Counted from the first letter of the stretch, positions 31,774-40,610 are shown. The stretch: 48,806 nt of DNA from an uncultured Alphaproteobacteria bacterium (GCA_937142855.1 CAKZQZ010000003.1:1-48806), one strand, 5' to 3'. Numbers and translations: made by a program. Notes: generated from the letters alone by a model not told the origin.

Positions 31774-32511
31774 ATGATTTTTTTTAGATCTCTAATATTT
31801 AATATACAATTTTATTTAGGCACAAGTATTTTGGTTACCTTATGTCTTCCTTGTCTTCTCTTTTCTCGAAATGTTGTCATGGTTGTAAATAGAATCTGGT
31901 GCTTAATAATGATTAAAGGTATGAAGTGGTGGCTTGGGACTGACATAAAGGTTATAGGAAAAATACCATCTAAAGATAAAGTAGTGATTTATGCTATTAA
32001 GCATCAATCAGCGTGGGAAACTGTTTTTTGTACTGACCTTTTTTCAATGCCTTCAATTGTTTTAAAAAAAGTTTTAATTTATCTACCAATTATAGGATTA
32101 TATTTTCTTAAATCTGGAGCAATCCCAATTACAAGAGATCAAGGCATAAACGCTCTAAAAAAAATGGGTAGAAATGCAAAAAAAGCAGTTAAAGAAAAAA
32201 GGTCAATGATGATTTTCCCGCAAGGAACGAGAGTTGACCCTGGGATAAGTTCTATAGAAAAACCATATCTACCAGGTGTTTTTTTTCTTTACTCCCAGAC
32301 TAAAGTCCCTGTTATCCCAGTTGCTCATAATGCTGGTTTACTTTGGCCAAAAAATAGTTTTATGAAGTACCCTAATCGTCTTAAGTCAAAAGCGGTAACG
32401 ATTAAAATTCTTCCTGCTATAGAACCAGGTTTATCAAAGATAAAATTTTTAAAAAAATTAGAATCTGTTATTGAACATCATTCGAATGATTTAATAGAGT
32501 TGGAGAAATAA
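31774..32511 (+). CDS. plsC: 1-acyl-sn-glycerol-3-phosphate acyltransferase (PlsC family)
   Basis: Membrane-bound acyltransferase that makes phosphatidic acid from lysophosphatidate. The 245 residues begin with a hydrophobic segment (about 5-40). The catalytic motif appears as H-x4-E (KHQSAWET) rather than H-x4-D, and the second motif is FPQGTR rather than FPEGTR. Both are conservative changes that I believe occur in alphaproteobacterial PlsC proteins. The later PVIPVAHNAG matches the fourth acyltransferase block. The gene lies 18 bases after tusA and 1 base before a DUF2237 gene. Confidence 0.88.
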   Translation: MIFFRSLIFNIQFYLGTSILVTLCLPCLLFSRNVVMVVNRIWCLIMIKGMKWWLGTDIKVIGKIPSKDKVVIYAIKHQSAWETVFCTDLFSMPSIVLKKVLIYLPIIGLYFLKSGAIPITRDQGINALKKMGRNAKKAVKEKRSMMIFPQGTRVDPGISSIEKPYLPGVFFLYSQTKVPVIPVAHNAGLLWPKNSFMKYPNRLKSKAVTIKILPAIEPGLSKIKFLKKLESVIEHHSNDLIELEK

Positions 32512-32512
32512 A

Positions 32513-32917
32513 ATGGATGGTTTCTTGCCTGAAAGAGGTAATAAAAGACAACTAAACGTATTAGGAAATGAGCTTGAGCCATGCAATTTTGGTTTAGATA
32601 AAAACAATGTTGTTACAGGGTTTTATAGGGATAATTGTTGCAATACCGGCGTTGATGATGTGGGTTTGCACACTGTTTGCTGTATTATGACAAATGAATT
32701 TTTAAGTTTTTCAAAGTCCGTTGGCAATGATCTTAGCACTAATATTCCTGAATACAATTTTCCAGGTTTATGTGATGGAGACAAGTGGTGTTTATGTGCT
32801 TCAAGGTGGCTCGAAGCTTTTAATGCAGGTAAAGCACCTAAAGTAATATTAAAATCAACTAATATAGCAACTCTCTCAATAGTAAAACTAGAATATTTAA
32901 AAAAGCATGCTATGTAA
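32513..32917 (+). CDS. DUF2237 family protein
   Basis: Function unknown. The 134 residues match the DUF2237 pattern known from many proteobacteria and eukaryotes: NVLGNELEPC, TGFYRDNCCNTG, DDVGLHTVCCIMT, GNDLSTNIPEYNFPGL and the GDKWCLCASRW segment. Several conserved cysteines (in EPC, DNCC, VCC, WCLC) suggest metal binding or disulfides, but this is inference. GGAG 8 bases before the ATG sits in the end of plsC, from whose stop it is separated by one base. Translation is therefore probably coupled to plsC. Confidence 0.85.
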   Translation: MDGFLPERGNKRQLNVLGNELEPCNFGLDKNNVVTGFYRDNCCNTGVDDVGLHTVCCIMTNEFLSFSKSVGNDLSTNIPEYNFPGLCDGDKWCLCASRWLEAFNAGKAPKVILKSTNIATLSIVKLEYLKKHAM

Positions 32918-32940
32918 TTTGTTAAAGGGGATAAAATTTT

Positions 32941-33129
32941 ATGCATTTAGATCAAGTAATAACTGTTTTTTGTACTGATCATGAAACGCAAAAAAAGGGA
33001 AAAATTATAAGAATTTATTCTAGCGGAATAGATGTAGAAGTTTCTGGAACAATAATCAAACTTAAGAAGACCAAACCAAATTTTTATATTGGGTCCATGG
33101 CTGGTCTAGAATTTGTAGTAAAGACTTAA
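32941..33129 (+). CDS. Small hypothetical protein, 62 residues
   Basis: I do not recognise this protein. It has 62 residues, no signal peptide or membrane helix, alternating hydrophobic and polar residues suggesting several beta strands (VITVFCTD, KIIRIYSSGIDVEVSGTIIKL, GLEFVVKT), and a basic central part. AAGGGG 12 bases upstream is a convincing ribosome site, and the gene follows the DUF2237 gene by 23 bases on the same strand. It is therefore probably a real gene of the tusA-plsC operon. The all-beta look recalls small PilZ- or SH3-like folds, but no motif supports either. Confidence 0.65.
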   Translation: MHLDQVITVFCTDHETQKKGKIIRIYSSGIDVEVSGTIIKLKKTKPNFYIGSMAGLEFVVKT

Positions 33130-33132
33130 AAT

Positions 33133-33537
33133 TTATACCTTAGAAGAGATTTTAATAATTTTTTCTTCTTTTTCCTGAATTTGTTTCATCCCGTCAACGT
33201 CTATTAAGCCACCCTCAAAAACTGCTATTTGTTTATAAGCAATGTTACCTGATAGTTTTCCTGTTTCCATAATCACAATGCTATCTGCGGTTATAGTTCC
33301 GTCTACCTTACCACTAATAATTAATTCAGAAGACTTAATTTTCCCTTCAAGTTTTCCATTCTCATCGACTATAATTTGATCGGCAGAAATTTCACCAATA
33401 TAATTATTTCTAATTAAAACTGATCCTGAAGTATTATATTTACCTTCAAAAACTCCATCTCCATCTAGCTGAGAACAAGTTTCTAGGTTTTTAAGTTTAT
33501 CTTTTAAAGGAGAAGAAATTCTACTTATTTTTATCAT
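33133..33537 (-). CDS. Bactofilin family cytoskeletal protein
   Basis: Bactofilins polymerise without nucleotide into filaments that scaffold cell-wall enzymes or polar structures. The protein has the family's central right-handed beta-helix of about 100 residues, seen as short glycine-spaced repeats (GVFEGKYNTSGSVLI, GKLEGKIKSSELIISGKVDGTI, GKLSGNIAYKQI), flanked by short polar tails. The frame is open to an ATG at 33561. I prefer ATG 33537 because GGA lies about 6 bases ahead of it, giving 134 residues. It converges on the 62-residue gene with a 3-base gap. No M23 peptidase, a common bactofilin partner, lies beside it. Confidence 0.9.
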   Translation of the reverse strand: MIKISRISSPLKDKLKNLETCSQLDGDGVFEGKYNTSGSVLIRNNYIGEISADQIIVDENGKLEGKIKSSELIISGKVDGTITADSIVIMETGKLSGNIAYKQIAVFEGGLIDVDGMKQIQEKEEKIIKISSKV

Positions 33538-33716
33538 AATATATCCATAAAATATTATCATTACTTTTTAACAACCTAACAACAACATAAAAAATTAAGT
33601 GTCTGAATAATAATAATATTTTTAAATTTTTAAGAATAAGAATATTTTTGTATTATTAATTTAAAGAATCAGTTTATAACTTACATCCAAAAATTAATTA
33701 AAATCATGGAAATAAA

Positions 33717-34646
33717 ATGTTGCAACCATTCTATGCTAGCTCAGAGATCAATCGTCATGGTGATTATAGAAACGACGAAAATTTTTTAAAAAAAATAATG
33801 ATGGATCCAAGAACTAAATTTATTCCTGTTTATAATGGGAAAAATCTTTTTAAAGGGTTTGATCAGAATATCAATGCAATTAAATTTGATTACTCCCTTT
33901 TAAAAAAGTTATTACCAAATGGAATTAGTGATCCAATTTTTCTTGGATCTGCAAATAAATTTTATTATGTAGGTTTTGAATTAAATGACCAAAATTCTGA
34001 GGCAAAAAAGTGGATTGAAGAAAATGACATTATAATTGATGATTTAAGAAAATATGGTCCTACCTTAAACGATATAGATGGATCTTTTTTAGCCCTAACA
34101 AATGGAATGAATTTTTGGCAAAAAACTCATAAATTTTGTGGAGTTTGTGGATATAAAAATTCTTCAAAAGAAGGAGGTTTTGTAAGGGTTTGTTCCAATA
34201 TAAAATGTGGAAAAAGCCATTTCCCTAGGACTGATCCTGCTATCATCACTCTAATTAGTCATAAAGAGAAGGTATTACTAGGAAGGTCTGCAAGGTTTCC
34301 CGAAGGAATGTATAGTACATTAGCCGGGTTTGTTGAGCCTGGAGAAAGCCTGGAACAAGCGCTCGAAAGGGAGGTTTTAGAAGAAGTAGGAGTTAAAGTA
34401 AAAAATATTAAATATTTTCACTCACAACCTTGGCCCTTTCCAGCTTCTTTGATGCTAGGTTTTTTTGCAGAGGCTGAGAGTACAGAGCTAGATATTGATT
34501 ATAACGAAATAGAGGATGCTCATTGGTTTTCGTTAGAAGAACTAAAATCATTAAAACATCCATCTATTAAAAACGGTTTTAAGTTACCTAGGATTGACTC
34601 AATCGCACGTAGATTAGTTGATACTTGGATTAATGAATTTAGATAA
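33717..34646 (+). CDS. nudC: NAD-capped RNA / NADH pyrophosphatase NudC
   Basis: Nudix hydrolase that cleaves NAD(H) and removes NAD caps from RNA. Its 309 residues have an N-terminal domain, a four-cysteine zinc ribbon (C141, C144, C159, C164), and the Nudix box from G204 to about residue 226 with REVLEEVG. The NudC-specific SQPWPFPAS follows at 236-244 and assigns the subfamily. The region upstream (33562-33716) is A/T rich and divergent from the bactofilin gene. An OYE-type reductase follows after 14 bases, suggesting a redox-linked operon. Confidence 0.95.
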   Translation: MLQPFYASSEINRHGDYRNDENFLKKIMMDPRTKFIPVYNGKNLFKGFDQNINAIKFDYSLLKKLLPNGISDPIFLGSANKFYYVGFELNDQNSEAKKWIEENDIIIDDLRKYGPTLNDIDGSFLALTNGMNFWQKTHKFCGVCGYKNSSKEGGFVRVCSNIKCGKSHFPRTDPAIITLISHKEKVLLGRSARFPEGMYSTLAGFVEPGESLEQALEREVLEEVGVKVKNIKYFHSQPWPFPASLMLGFFAEAESTELDIDYNEIEDAHWFSLEELKSLKHPSIKNGFKLPRIDSIARRLVDTWINEFR

Positions 34647-34660
34647 TAAAAGGTAGATTA

Positions 34661-35725
34661 ATGTTATTCACACCAATAAAAATTGGCAATTTAGAAATTC
34701 CTAATAGGGTCGTAGTTGCGCCAATGTGTCAATATTCTGCAGTTGATGGAGTAATGACTGATTGGCACACTCAACATTTAATGCAACTTGGTTATTCAGG
34801 TGCAGGTTTGGTGATGATTGAAGCAACTGCGGTTGAGAGAGTAGGAAGAATTACACATCATTGTGCAGGTTTGTATAATGAATTTTGTGCTAAATCTCTA
34901 AAAGAAATCTTTGAAAGAGCAAAAGCGGTGGCTTCACCAAATACAAGCTTTGGTATTCAATTATCTCATGCTGGTAGGAAAGCATCTTCACAGAGGCCGT
35001 GGGAAGGAAGAAAAAGTTTGAAGGATGAAGAAGATCCTTGGCCAACTTTTAGTGCTTCTTCAATTCCTTTTGATGATGATTGGCATACTCCCCATTCGAT
35101 GAGTAAAAATGATATGGATCGTATCAAAAAAAAATTCGTGGAAGCTGCAATAATGTCTCTGCAAATTGGATTTGATTTAATAGAAATACATGGAACGCAT
35201 GGTTATCTCTTGCATCAGTTTTTATCAAATATATCAAATAAACGTTCTGATGAATATGGAGGGTCTCTTGAAAATAGGATGAGATTTCCTTTAGAAGTTT
35301 TTGGTGCAGTTAAAGAGGCTGTTCCTGAAGGATTCCCTCTTGGAATGAGAATTACGGGTACCGAATGGGAAAAAGAAGGAATAAATGAAAATGAAGCTAT
35401 AACTTTTGCTCAAAAATTACAACAAATAGGATGTCACTATCTATGTGTATCAAGTGGTGGTAATACTCCAAACCCTAAAATTCCTATTGGTCCTCATTAC
35501 CAAGTACATTTAGCAAAAATGATGAAAGAAAATACAGATATGGTTATTAGAACTGTGGGCATGATAACCGAGCCAACCAAAGCTAATGATATAATTGTTA
35601 ATCAAGATGCAGATATGATAGCTATCGCTAGAGCATTCTTATCAAACCCAAGATGGGTGTGGGATGCAGCGAGAACATTACAATATGATATATTAGTGCC
35701 TCCTCAATATGCTAGAAGGTTTTAG
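34661..35725 (+). CDS. Old-yellow-enzyme family NADH:flavin oxidoreductase (YqjM/NamA type)
   Basis: FMN-dependent ene-reductase, expected to use NAD(P)H to reduce activated C=C bonds in enones and similar electrophiles. The 354-residue TIM barrel has the class III signature PMCQYSA with the active-site cysteine and tyrosine, TDWHTQH, and QLSHAGRKA. The histidine pair lies in HGTHGYLLHQFLSN, followed by SDEYGGSLENR. The C-terminal ARAFLSNPRW contributes a phosphate-binding arginine. AAAGG 8 bases before the ATG supports the start. The natural substrate cannot be deduced. It ends 6 bases before the convergent channel gene. Confidence 0.93.
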   Translation: MLFTPIKIGNLEIPNRVVVAPMCQYSAVDGVMTDWHTQHLMQLGYSGAGLVMIEATAVERVGRITHHCAGLYNEFCAKSLKEIFERAKAVASPNTSFGIQLSHAGRKASSQRPWEGRKSLKDEEDPWPTFSASSIPFDDDWHTPHSMSKNDMDRIKKKFVEAAIMSLQIGFDLIEIHGTHGYLLHQFLSNISNKRSDEYGGSLENRMRFPLEVFGAVKEAVPEGFPLGMRITGTEWEKEGINENEAITFAQKLQQIGCHYLCVSSGGNTPNPKIPIGPHYQVHLAKMMKENTDMVIRTVGMITEPTKANDIIVNQDADMIAIARAFLSNPRWVWDAARTLQYDILVPPQYARRF

Positions 35726-35731
35726 TTAAAA

Positions 35732-36634
35732 TTATTTTTTTTCTGAAAGAATGTTTATTAATGATCGGGAATGTTCGGGAGATAGGTTAAGTTCTTTTCT
35801 TAATTTTTCAATTTTTTTAGCCTCAACATCACTAATAACACCATCACTGAGGGCTTGATTAATTTCAGCTTCTAAAAGAGCAGTCCTTTGCGCTCTTTGA
35901 TTTGCAAATGCGGATGCAACTATACCTGTCAAAAGGGCAACAGTACAAACACCCATTATAGCTGTAAAGGCGCCTATAATTTTTCCAAAGGGAGTAATTG
36001 GGGATACATCACCATACCCGACTGTGGTTAATGTAATAAGACCCCACCACATTGTCTCAGGTATTGAGCTAAATTTTTCCGGTTGACTTTCATGTTCGGC
36101 AATATACATCAGAGCACTTGATAAAAATAATGCTACTAATACTAGATATAATGCTGCGCTAAAAGATCTCCAATCTGCCTTAATGGCTGAAAAAAAATCT
36201 TCAATAGCAGAAGTATAATTTGATATTTTTAATAATCGTAATAGTCTTAAAACTCTAAGCCATCTTAGATCTAAACCTCCAAAATAAGTTAAAATTGAAG
36301 GGATTATTGCAAGCAAATCAACTAAACCTGTAAAACTAAAAATATATTTTAATCTTTTTATTGAACTGGAACTCTCTCCTAGGTCGTCTCTTGCAGGTGC
36401 AGACCAAATTCTTAGTAAATACTCTATTCCAAAAATTAAAACTGAAAACATTTCAAAATAATAAAATATTTTTTCATATTTATTACCTATATATTCAACA
36501 GATTCCAAGCACACAGCCATTATATTTAAAAGGATAAGTATAAATAAAGCCATGTCTACAAACTGACTAGGTTTGTCAGTAACATTAGCCTTTGATAAAA
36601 GTTCACTAGTACGTTTTTTTATATTTTCGTACAT
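35732..36634 (-). CDS. Voltage-sensor type potassium channel
   Basis: Six-helix potassium channel subunit. From ATG 36634 the 300 residues show S1 (about 24-44), S2 and S3, and a voltage-sensor S4 with arginines every third residue (R124, R127, R130, R133). S5, a pore loop with TVGYGD (204-209) and S6 (about 217-242) follow. The C-terminal tail (about 250-300) is a charged helical segment, 'DGVISDVEAKKIEKLRKEL', perhaps for assembly. The frame is open to a TTG at 36682, but ATG 36634 has GGGA about 9 bases upstream, so I use it. Four subunits would form one channel that sets membrane potential. Confidence 0.9.
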   Translation of the reverse strand: MYENIKKRTSELLSKANVTDKPSQFVDMALFILILLNIMAVCLESVEYIGNKYEKIFYYFEMFSVLIFGIEYLLRIWSAPARDDLGESSSSIKRLKYIFSFTGLVDLLAIIPSILTYFGGLDLRWLRVLRLLRLLKISNYTSAIEDFFSAIKADWRSFSAALYLVLVALFLSSALMYIAEHESQPEKFSSIPETMWWGLITLTTVGYGDVSPITPFGKIIGAFTAIMGVCTVALLTGIVASAFANQRAQRTALLEAEINQALSDGVISDVEAKKIEKLRKELNLSPEHSRSLINILSEKK

Positions 36635-36712
36635 AATTACATCCCATTTCTTCGCGGTTTCCCAAATTAGTGTCTTACACAATCTAACAAAGAGTTAATT
36701 TACTTACAATTT

Positions 36713-37507
36713 TTATGGAGTTGACGCTGTAAGGCCTCCATCGACAATAATTTCTGTTCCAGTAATATACTTTGCTTCATCAGAACATAAAAATAATACA
36801 GCATTAGCTACGTCCCATGACTCGCCCATTCTACCCATAGGTACTTGACTGTTTCGGTGGTTTACAAAGCCATCATAATCACCATCTGCATATTTTTTGG
36901 CTAATCTGTCAACAAGAGGGGTATGCATTAAACCAGGAACAACACAGTTCAATCTTATGTTATTCTTAGCTTCAATAACAGCAGTGGTTTTTGTCATTTG
37001 AATAAGGGCTGACTTAGAAGCACTGTATGCAACTTGCGGCTTTCCAACATACCTTAATCCAGCAACCGAAGAAATATTGACAATAGAGCCACCTTTATTT
37101 TGTCTCATTATTGGGATAGCTTTTTTAATGCTATAATATGCTGTGTCCAAATTTAATCTAAATTGTTTTTCCCAAGTTTCTGTATTAATTTCTGTTGGTC
37201 CTCCTGGTTCAGATTGCCCAACAACATTTATTAATATTTCTAATGATTTGTATTGTGTTTGAAACGTTTTAAAAAATTTTTTAACCTCATTTTCGTTTGT
37301 CATGTTAACTTTATAAAACTCACAAAAGTTACCTTCTTTTATTATAAAATCTCTGGTATTTTGTCCTGCTGTATCATCTATATCTATTCCAATTACTTGA
37401 GATCCTTGACGTGCAAGTGTTGTAGCTATTGCTCTTCCATTCCCAAAGTCATTTCCGTGTGATCCACATCCACAAACAATCGCTACCTTACCTGTTAAAT
37501 TTAACAT
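36713..37507 (-). CDS. Short-chain dehydrogenase/reductase (classical SDR)
   Basis: NAD(P)-dependent oxidoreductase of unknown substrate. The 264 residues have a Rossmann fold whose glycine motif is GCGSHGNDFGNG (about 12-24), longer than the standard TGxxxGIG. D41/D43 after the second strand suggest NAD(H) preference. The catalytic residues are S146 or S147, Y161 and K165 (YSASK), and the C-terminus has GTEIIVDGG. AAGGA 7 bases before the ATG supports the start. It is divergent from the nitroreductase, with 55 bases between them. Confidence 0.92.
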   Translation of the reverse strand: MLNLTGKVAIVCGCGSHGNDFGNGRAIATTLARQGSQVIGIDIDDTAGQNTRDFIIKEGNFCEFYKVNMTNENEVKKFFKTFQTQYKSLEILINVVGQSEPGGPTEINTETWEKQFRLNLDTAYYSIKKAIPIMRQNKGGSIVNISSVAGLRYVGKPQVAYSASKSALIQMTKTTAVIEAKNNIRLNCVVPGLMHTPLVDRLAKKYADGDYDGFVNHRNSQVPMGRMGESWDVANAVLFLCSDEAKYITGTEIIVDGGLTASTP

Positions 37508-37562
37508 AAAAAAATTCCTTAAAATTAATTAAATTCCTATAATTAAATTAAATAAATTTATT

Positions 37563-38414
37563 ATGAAAGTATACTTAATGTTAAATTATCAACAAATATA
37601 TAAAAACAGATATGGAAAAGAAACAAAAGTTGGTGCTCTGAAAACTGATTTGCCACCACTTTTAAAAACTATTTTATCAAGGGGAAGTGTAAGAAAATTT
37701 TCCAAAAAAAATATTTCTAAGGAATTACTAAGTTTGCTGTTAACGGCAGCACAGTCCGCCCCATCAAAATCAAACCTGCAACAATATTCGATATTAGTTC
37801 TTCAAGATGAAGTTATTAAATCCCAAATCTCAAATTTAATTGGTAATACAAAATGGGCCCTAAAAGCTCCATTATTTTTCTTGTTTCTGGCTGATATCAG
37901 AAGAAATATTAAAATTACAAGAAATAGAGGTTATACTTATAAAAATAATAATTTAGATACATTTATGAATAGTGTGATTGATGCAGCATTATCAATGCAA
38001 TCAATGATATCTGCTTCAGAAACAATAGGTTTGGGAGTTTGTCCTATCAGCATGATTAGAAATATTATAGAAGAGGTAAAAAACATCTGTGAATTACCAA
38101 AGGGGGTGTTTCCTATTGCAGGTTTGGCTGTGGGTTGGCCAGAAGAAAAGTCATCAATTTCATATAGGTTACCTCAAGATGTAGTCATTCATTATAACAT
38201 CTATAATGATGAAAATTTAAGTGACAAAATAGAAGAATATGATGGGCGAGTTTTCGAGACAGCTCCTATATCAGAAGATAAACAGAGACATGTTAACCTT
38301 TATGGTGTAGCAGAAAGAGGTACATGGTCAGAAAATATAAGTAGACAACTATCAGTTCCAGAAAGAGATAATTTCAAAAGTTGGCTTAAAAGCCATGGAT
38401 TTAATCTTGAATGA
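37563..38414 (+). CDS. Nitroreductase family protein
   Basis: FMN-dependent oxidoreductase of the NfsB/NfnB fold. In 283 residues the N-terminal FMN motif RGSVRKF is at 40-46 and APSKSNLQQY, the second flavin-binding region, at 66-75. GLGVCPISMIRN and the AGLAVGWPEE segment lie near residues 160-200, and the last 70 residues form an acidic extension. This resembles the 'nitroreductase' members found beside catabolic genes, but the physiological substrate is unknown. ATG 37563 and ATG 37578 are both possible starts, neither with a good ribosome site. The 3' end overlaps the convergent hydrolase by 14 bases. Confidence 0.88.
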   Translation: MKVYLMLNYQQIYKNRYGKETKVGALKTDLPPLLKTILSRGSVRKFSKKNISKELLSLLLTAAQSAPSKSNLQQYSILVLQDEVIKSQISNLIGNTKWALKAPLFFLFLADIRRNIKITRNRGYTYKNNNLDTFMNSVIDAALSMQSMISASETIGLGVCPISMIRNIIEEVKNICELPKGVFPIAGLAVGWPEEKSSISYRLPQDVVIHYNIYNDENLSDKIEEYDGRVFETAPISEDKQRHVNLYGVAERGTWSENISRQLSVPERDNFKSWLKSHGFNLE

Positions 38415-39267
38415 AATTATTTAATATTTTATTAAAAATAACATCATTTTCATACATTATCCAATGACCTAAATTATACTCTACATGAAATCTAACTTTG
38501 CTATTTATATCCCTTAAAATTGACATTCTGTCCTCTAAATATACACCAACACTTGCATCTTTTTCACCCCATAAAAGGAAGAGTGGAACATCTTGTTTTT
38601 CTAAAATTCTAGCTAGAGTATCTGTTGAAGAAATTGGCCGACTTTTAATTCTATGTGCATCCGTATTTTGTTTTTGAATATGAACAGACCAGTCATCTAC
38701 TTTTGTTGCGTCATGCATCATTAAAATTTCAAGATTTGTTTTGTGAGCTTGATAGATTTCCTCTTCTGACATTTTTGAGTGCCTTGCGATCATGTTTCTC
38801 ATTTCACCGCGTTTTGCTCCAAGCCCCCCCGGACCTACCAATATTAATTTTTCAGGATTCAAACCTCTTTCAATAAGATTATAAGATAAATGACCTGCAA
38901 TTAAACCACCAAAAGAAAAGCCACATATTATTGGGGTTTCTTCTGGTGAAATTAGTTTTAGAAGTGTCTCAGCTATATTTGCAGAAATTTTTTCAGGAGT
39001 ATGTGGAAGGGTTAAATCTTCTGATTCTCCAAAACCTGGCATGTCAGGGATTAAAACATTATAATTTTTTGAGAATGGTATAGCTTGTTTTATCCAATGT
39101 GCCCAGCTACCATAACCTCCATGAAGAAGTATTAAAGGCTTACCTTTACCCCATGATCTCCAACAAACCTTTGAGTCTTTTGACTTAATAAATACCTTAT
39201 TACAATTTTTTTCAATTGCAGATAGGTAATTTGAAAATTCTTCAAAATTAAATGTTTTTTTATTCAT
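38401..39267 (-). CDS. Alpha/beta-fold hydrolase
   Basis: Serine hydrolase of the alpha/beta fold, similar in pattern to MhpC-like meta-cleavage product hydrolases and lactonases. Its 288 residues contain the oxyanion-hole HGGYGSW (49-55), the nucleophile S118 in GFSFGG, the acid D237 in WGEKDAS and the histidine H268 in NLGHWI, so the full catalytic triad is present. The cap domain lies between residues 140 and 220. There is no signal peptide, so it is cytoplasmic. It is divergent from the CoA-transferase gene and its end overlaps the nitroreductase. Confidence 0.9.
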   Translation of the reverse strand: MNKKTFNFEEFSNYLSAIEKNCNKVFIKSKDSKVCWRSWGKGKPLILLHGGYGSWAHWIKQAIPFSKNYNVLIPDMPGFGESEDLTLPHTPEKISANIAETLLKLISPEETPIICGFSFGGLIAGHLSYNLIERGLNPEKLILVGPGGLGAKRGEMRNMIARHSKMSEEEIYQAHKTNLEILMMHDATKVDDWSVHIQKQNTDAHRIKSRPISSTDTLARILEKQDVPLFLLWGEKDASVGVYLEDRMSILRDINSKVRFHVEYNLGHWIMYENDVIFNKILNNFIQD

Positions 39268-39401
39268 AGACTTTGCCCAAAAAATTTTTCGTGTGCACTA
39301 TTAATTTTTTTTTTATGATTAACAAGCAATTAATTGATCTTCTGTCAACTTATGATCTATATATAATATTACTTCCAAAATTAGGAATGGAGAAATTCGA
39401 T

Positions 39402-40595
39402 ATGCCTCATTTACCAGCATCAGACGCTTTGTCACATATAAGAGTAATTGACCTAACCAGGGTTAGGTCTGGACCAACGGCAGTTAGACAGTTAGCAGAC
39501 TGGGGTGCAGACGTAATAAAAGTAGAAGCACCTGAGAGTGTAGAACCAGACGGTGCTCTTGGTGCCTCCAGACACACCTCTGACTTCCAAAATTTGCATC
39601 GTAACAAAAGGAGCATTACTCTAAATTTAAAAAAACCAGAAGCTATTGAAATTTTGATGAAGCTAGTTGAAACTTCTGATGTTGTTGTTGAAAATTTTCG
39701 TCCAGATGTAAAGGATCGACTAGGAATAGATTACGAAACCCTCAAAAAAAGAAATCCTAAAATTATTTTAGCCAGTATATCAGGTTTTGGTCAAAATGGT
39801 CCATATGCTAAAAGACCTGGTTTTGATCAAATAGCCCAAGGCATGGGAGGTTTGATGAGTATTACTGGTGCTCCTGGTGAGGGGCCTATGAGAGTAGGCA
39901 TACCAGTAGCTGATCTTACAGCTGGTCTCTTTTGTGCTATGGGAATTCAGACAGCACTTCTTGAAAGGCAAAAGTCAGGTATTGGACAATGGGTCAATAC
40001 TTCATTGCTTCAAGCACAGATTTTTATGCTTGATTTTCAAGCAGCAAGGTGGTTGAGCGAAAAACAAATTGCTGGACAAGCTGGAAACAACCACCCAACA
40101 AGCGTTCCTACTGGTGTTTTCAAAACTTCCGATGGTTCTATAAATTTGGCTGTGGCTGGAGAAACAATTTGGAAAAGATTTGTGGAAGCCATAGAAAAAA
40201 AAGAGTGGATTCAGATGGAAGAATTTATAGACGCTAAGAATAGATTAAAAAACCGTGACTATTTGAATGAACTTATTGAAGAAGTAACTATTACTAAAAC
40301 TTCCAGTGAATGGGTAGAAATGCTTGAAAAGGTTGGGGTGCCTTGTGGCCCTATTAATTCAATTGACAAAGTTTTTGATGATCCACAAGTAAAGCATCTT
40401 GGAATTGCTCAGGAAATAGAGACTATTCCATTTGGAGATACAAAATTAGTTGGTCAACCTTTTAATTTGTCACGTTCTCCAAGTTCAATGAAATGTAGGC
40501 CTCCTGAAAAGGGTGAGCATAATCACGATGTATTGGGTGACCTTGGATTTAGTGTGGAAGAGTTAAACACTTTAAAATCAAAAAGCATAATTTAA
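39402..40595 (+). CDS. CoA-transferase family III (CaiB/BaiF type)
   Basis: Family III CoA-transferase; moves CoA between an acyl-CoA and a free carboxylic acid through an aspartyl-CoA anhydride. From ATG 39402 it has 397 residues, a normal length, starting at the conserved LPASDALSHIRVIDLTR. The catalytic aspartate is D172 in PVADLTAGL, and the fold's SGFGQNGPYAKRPGFD lies at 128-143. The open frame runs back to 39273, but the extra 43 residues are not family-like, and GGAG at 39389-39392 lies 9 bases before ATG 39402. Donor and acceptor are unknown. It is followed by a crotonase after 15 bases. Confidence 0.92.
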   Translation: MPHLPASDALSHIRVIDLTRVRSGPTAVRQLADWGADVIKVEAPESVEPDGALGASRHTSDFQNLHRNKRSITLNLKKPEAIEILMKLVETSDVVVENFRPDVKDRLGIDYETLKKRNPKIILASISGFGQNGPYAKRPGFDQIAQGMGGLMSITGAPGEGPMRVGIPVADLTAGLFCAMGIQTALLERQKSGIGQWVNTSLLQAQIFMLDFQAARWLSEKQIAGQAGNNHPTSVPTGVFKTSDGSINLAVAGETIWKRFVEAIEKKEWIQMEEFIDAKNRLKNRDYLNELIEEVTITKTSSEWVEMLEKVGVPCGPINSIDKVFDDPQVKHLGIAQEIETIPFGDTKLVGQPFNLSRSPSSMKCRPPEKGEHNHDVLGDLGFSVEELNTLKSKSII

Positions 40596-40610
40596 ACATA
40601 AGGATTAGTT

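Noticed and set aside
32623-32946. 107-codon minus-strand frame
   Set aside because: Antisense to the DUF2237 gene, whose conserved motifs fix the coding strand.
33562-33716. AT-rich gap between bactofilin and nudC with repeated AAGAATA-like words
   Set aside because: Too simple and irregular to be a defined repeat or CRISPR; best read as a divergent promoter region with no clear hexamers.
39273-39401. 43-residue N-terminal extension of the CoA-transferase
   Set aside because: Not family-like, very AT rich, and a good ribosome site precedes ATG 39402; treated as divergent promoter DNA.
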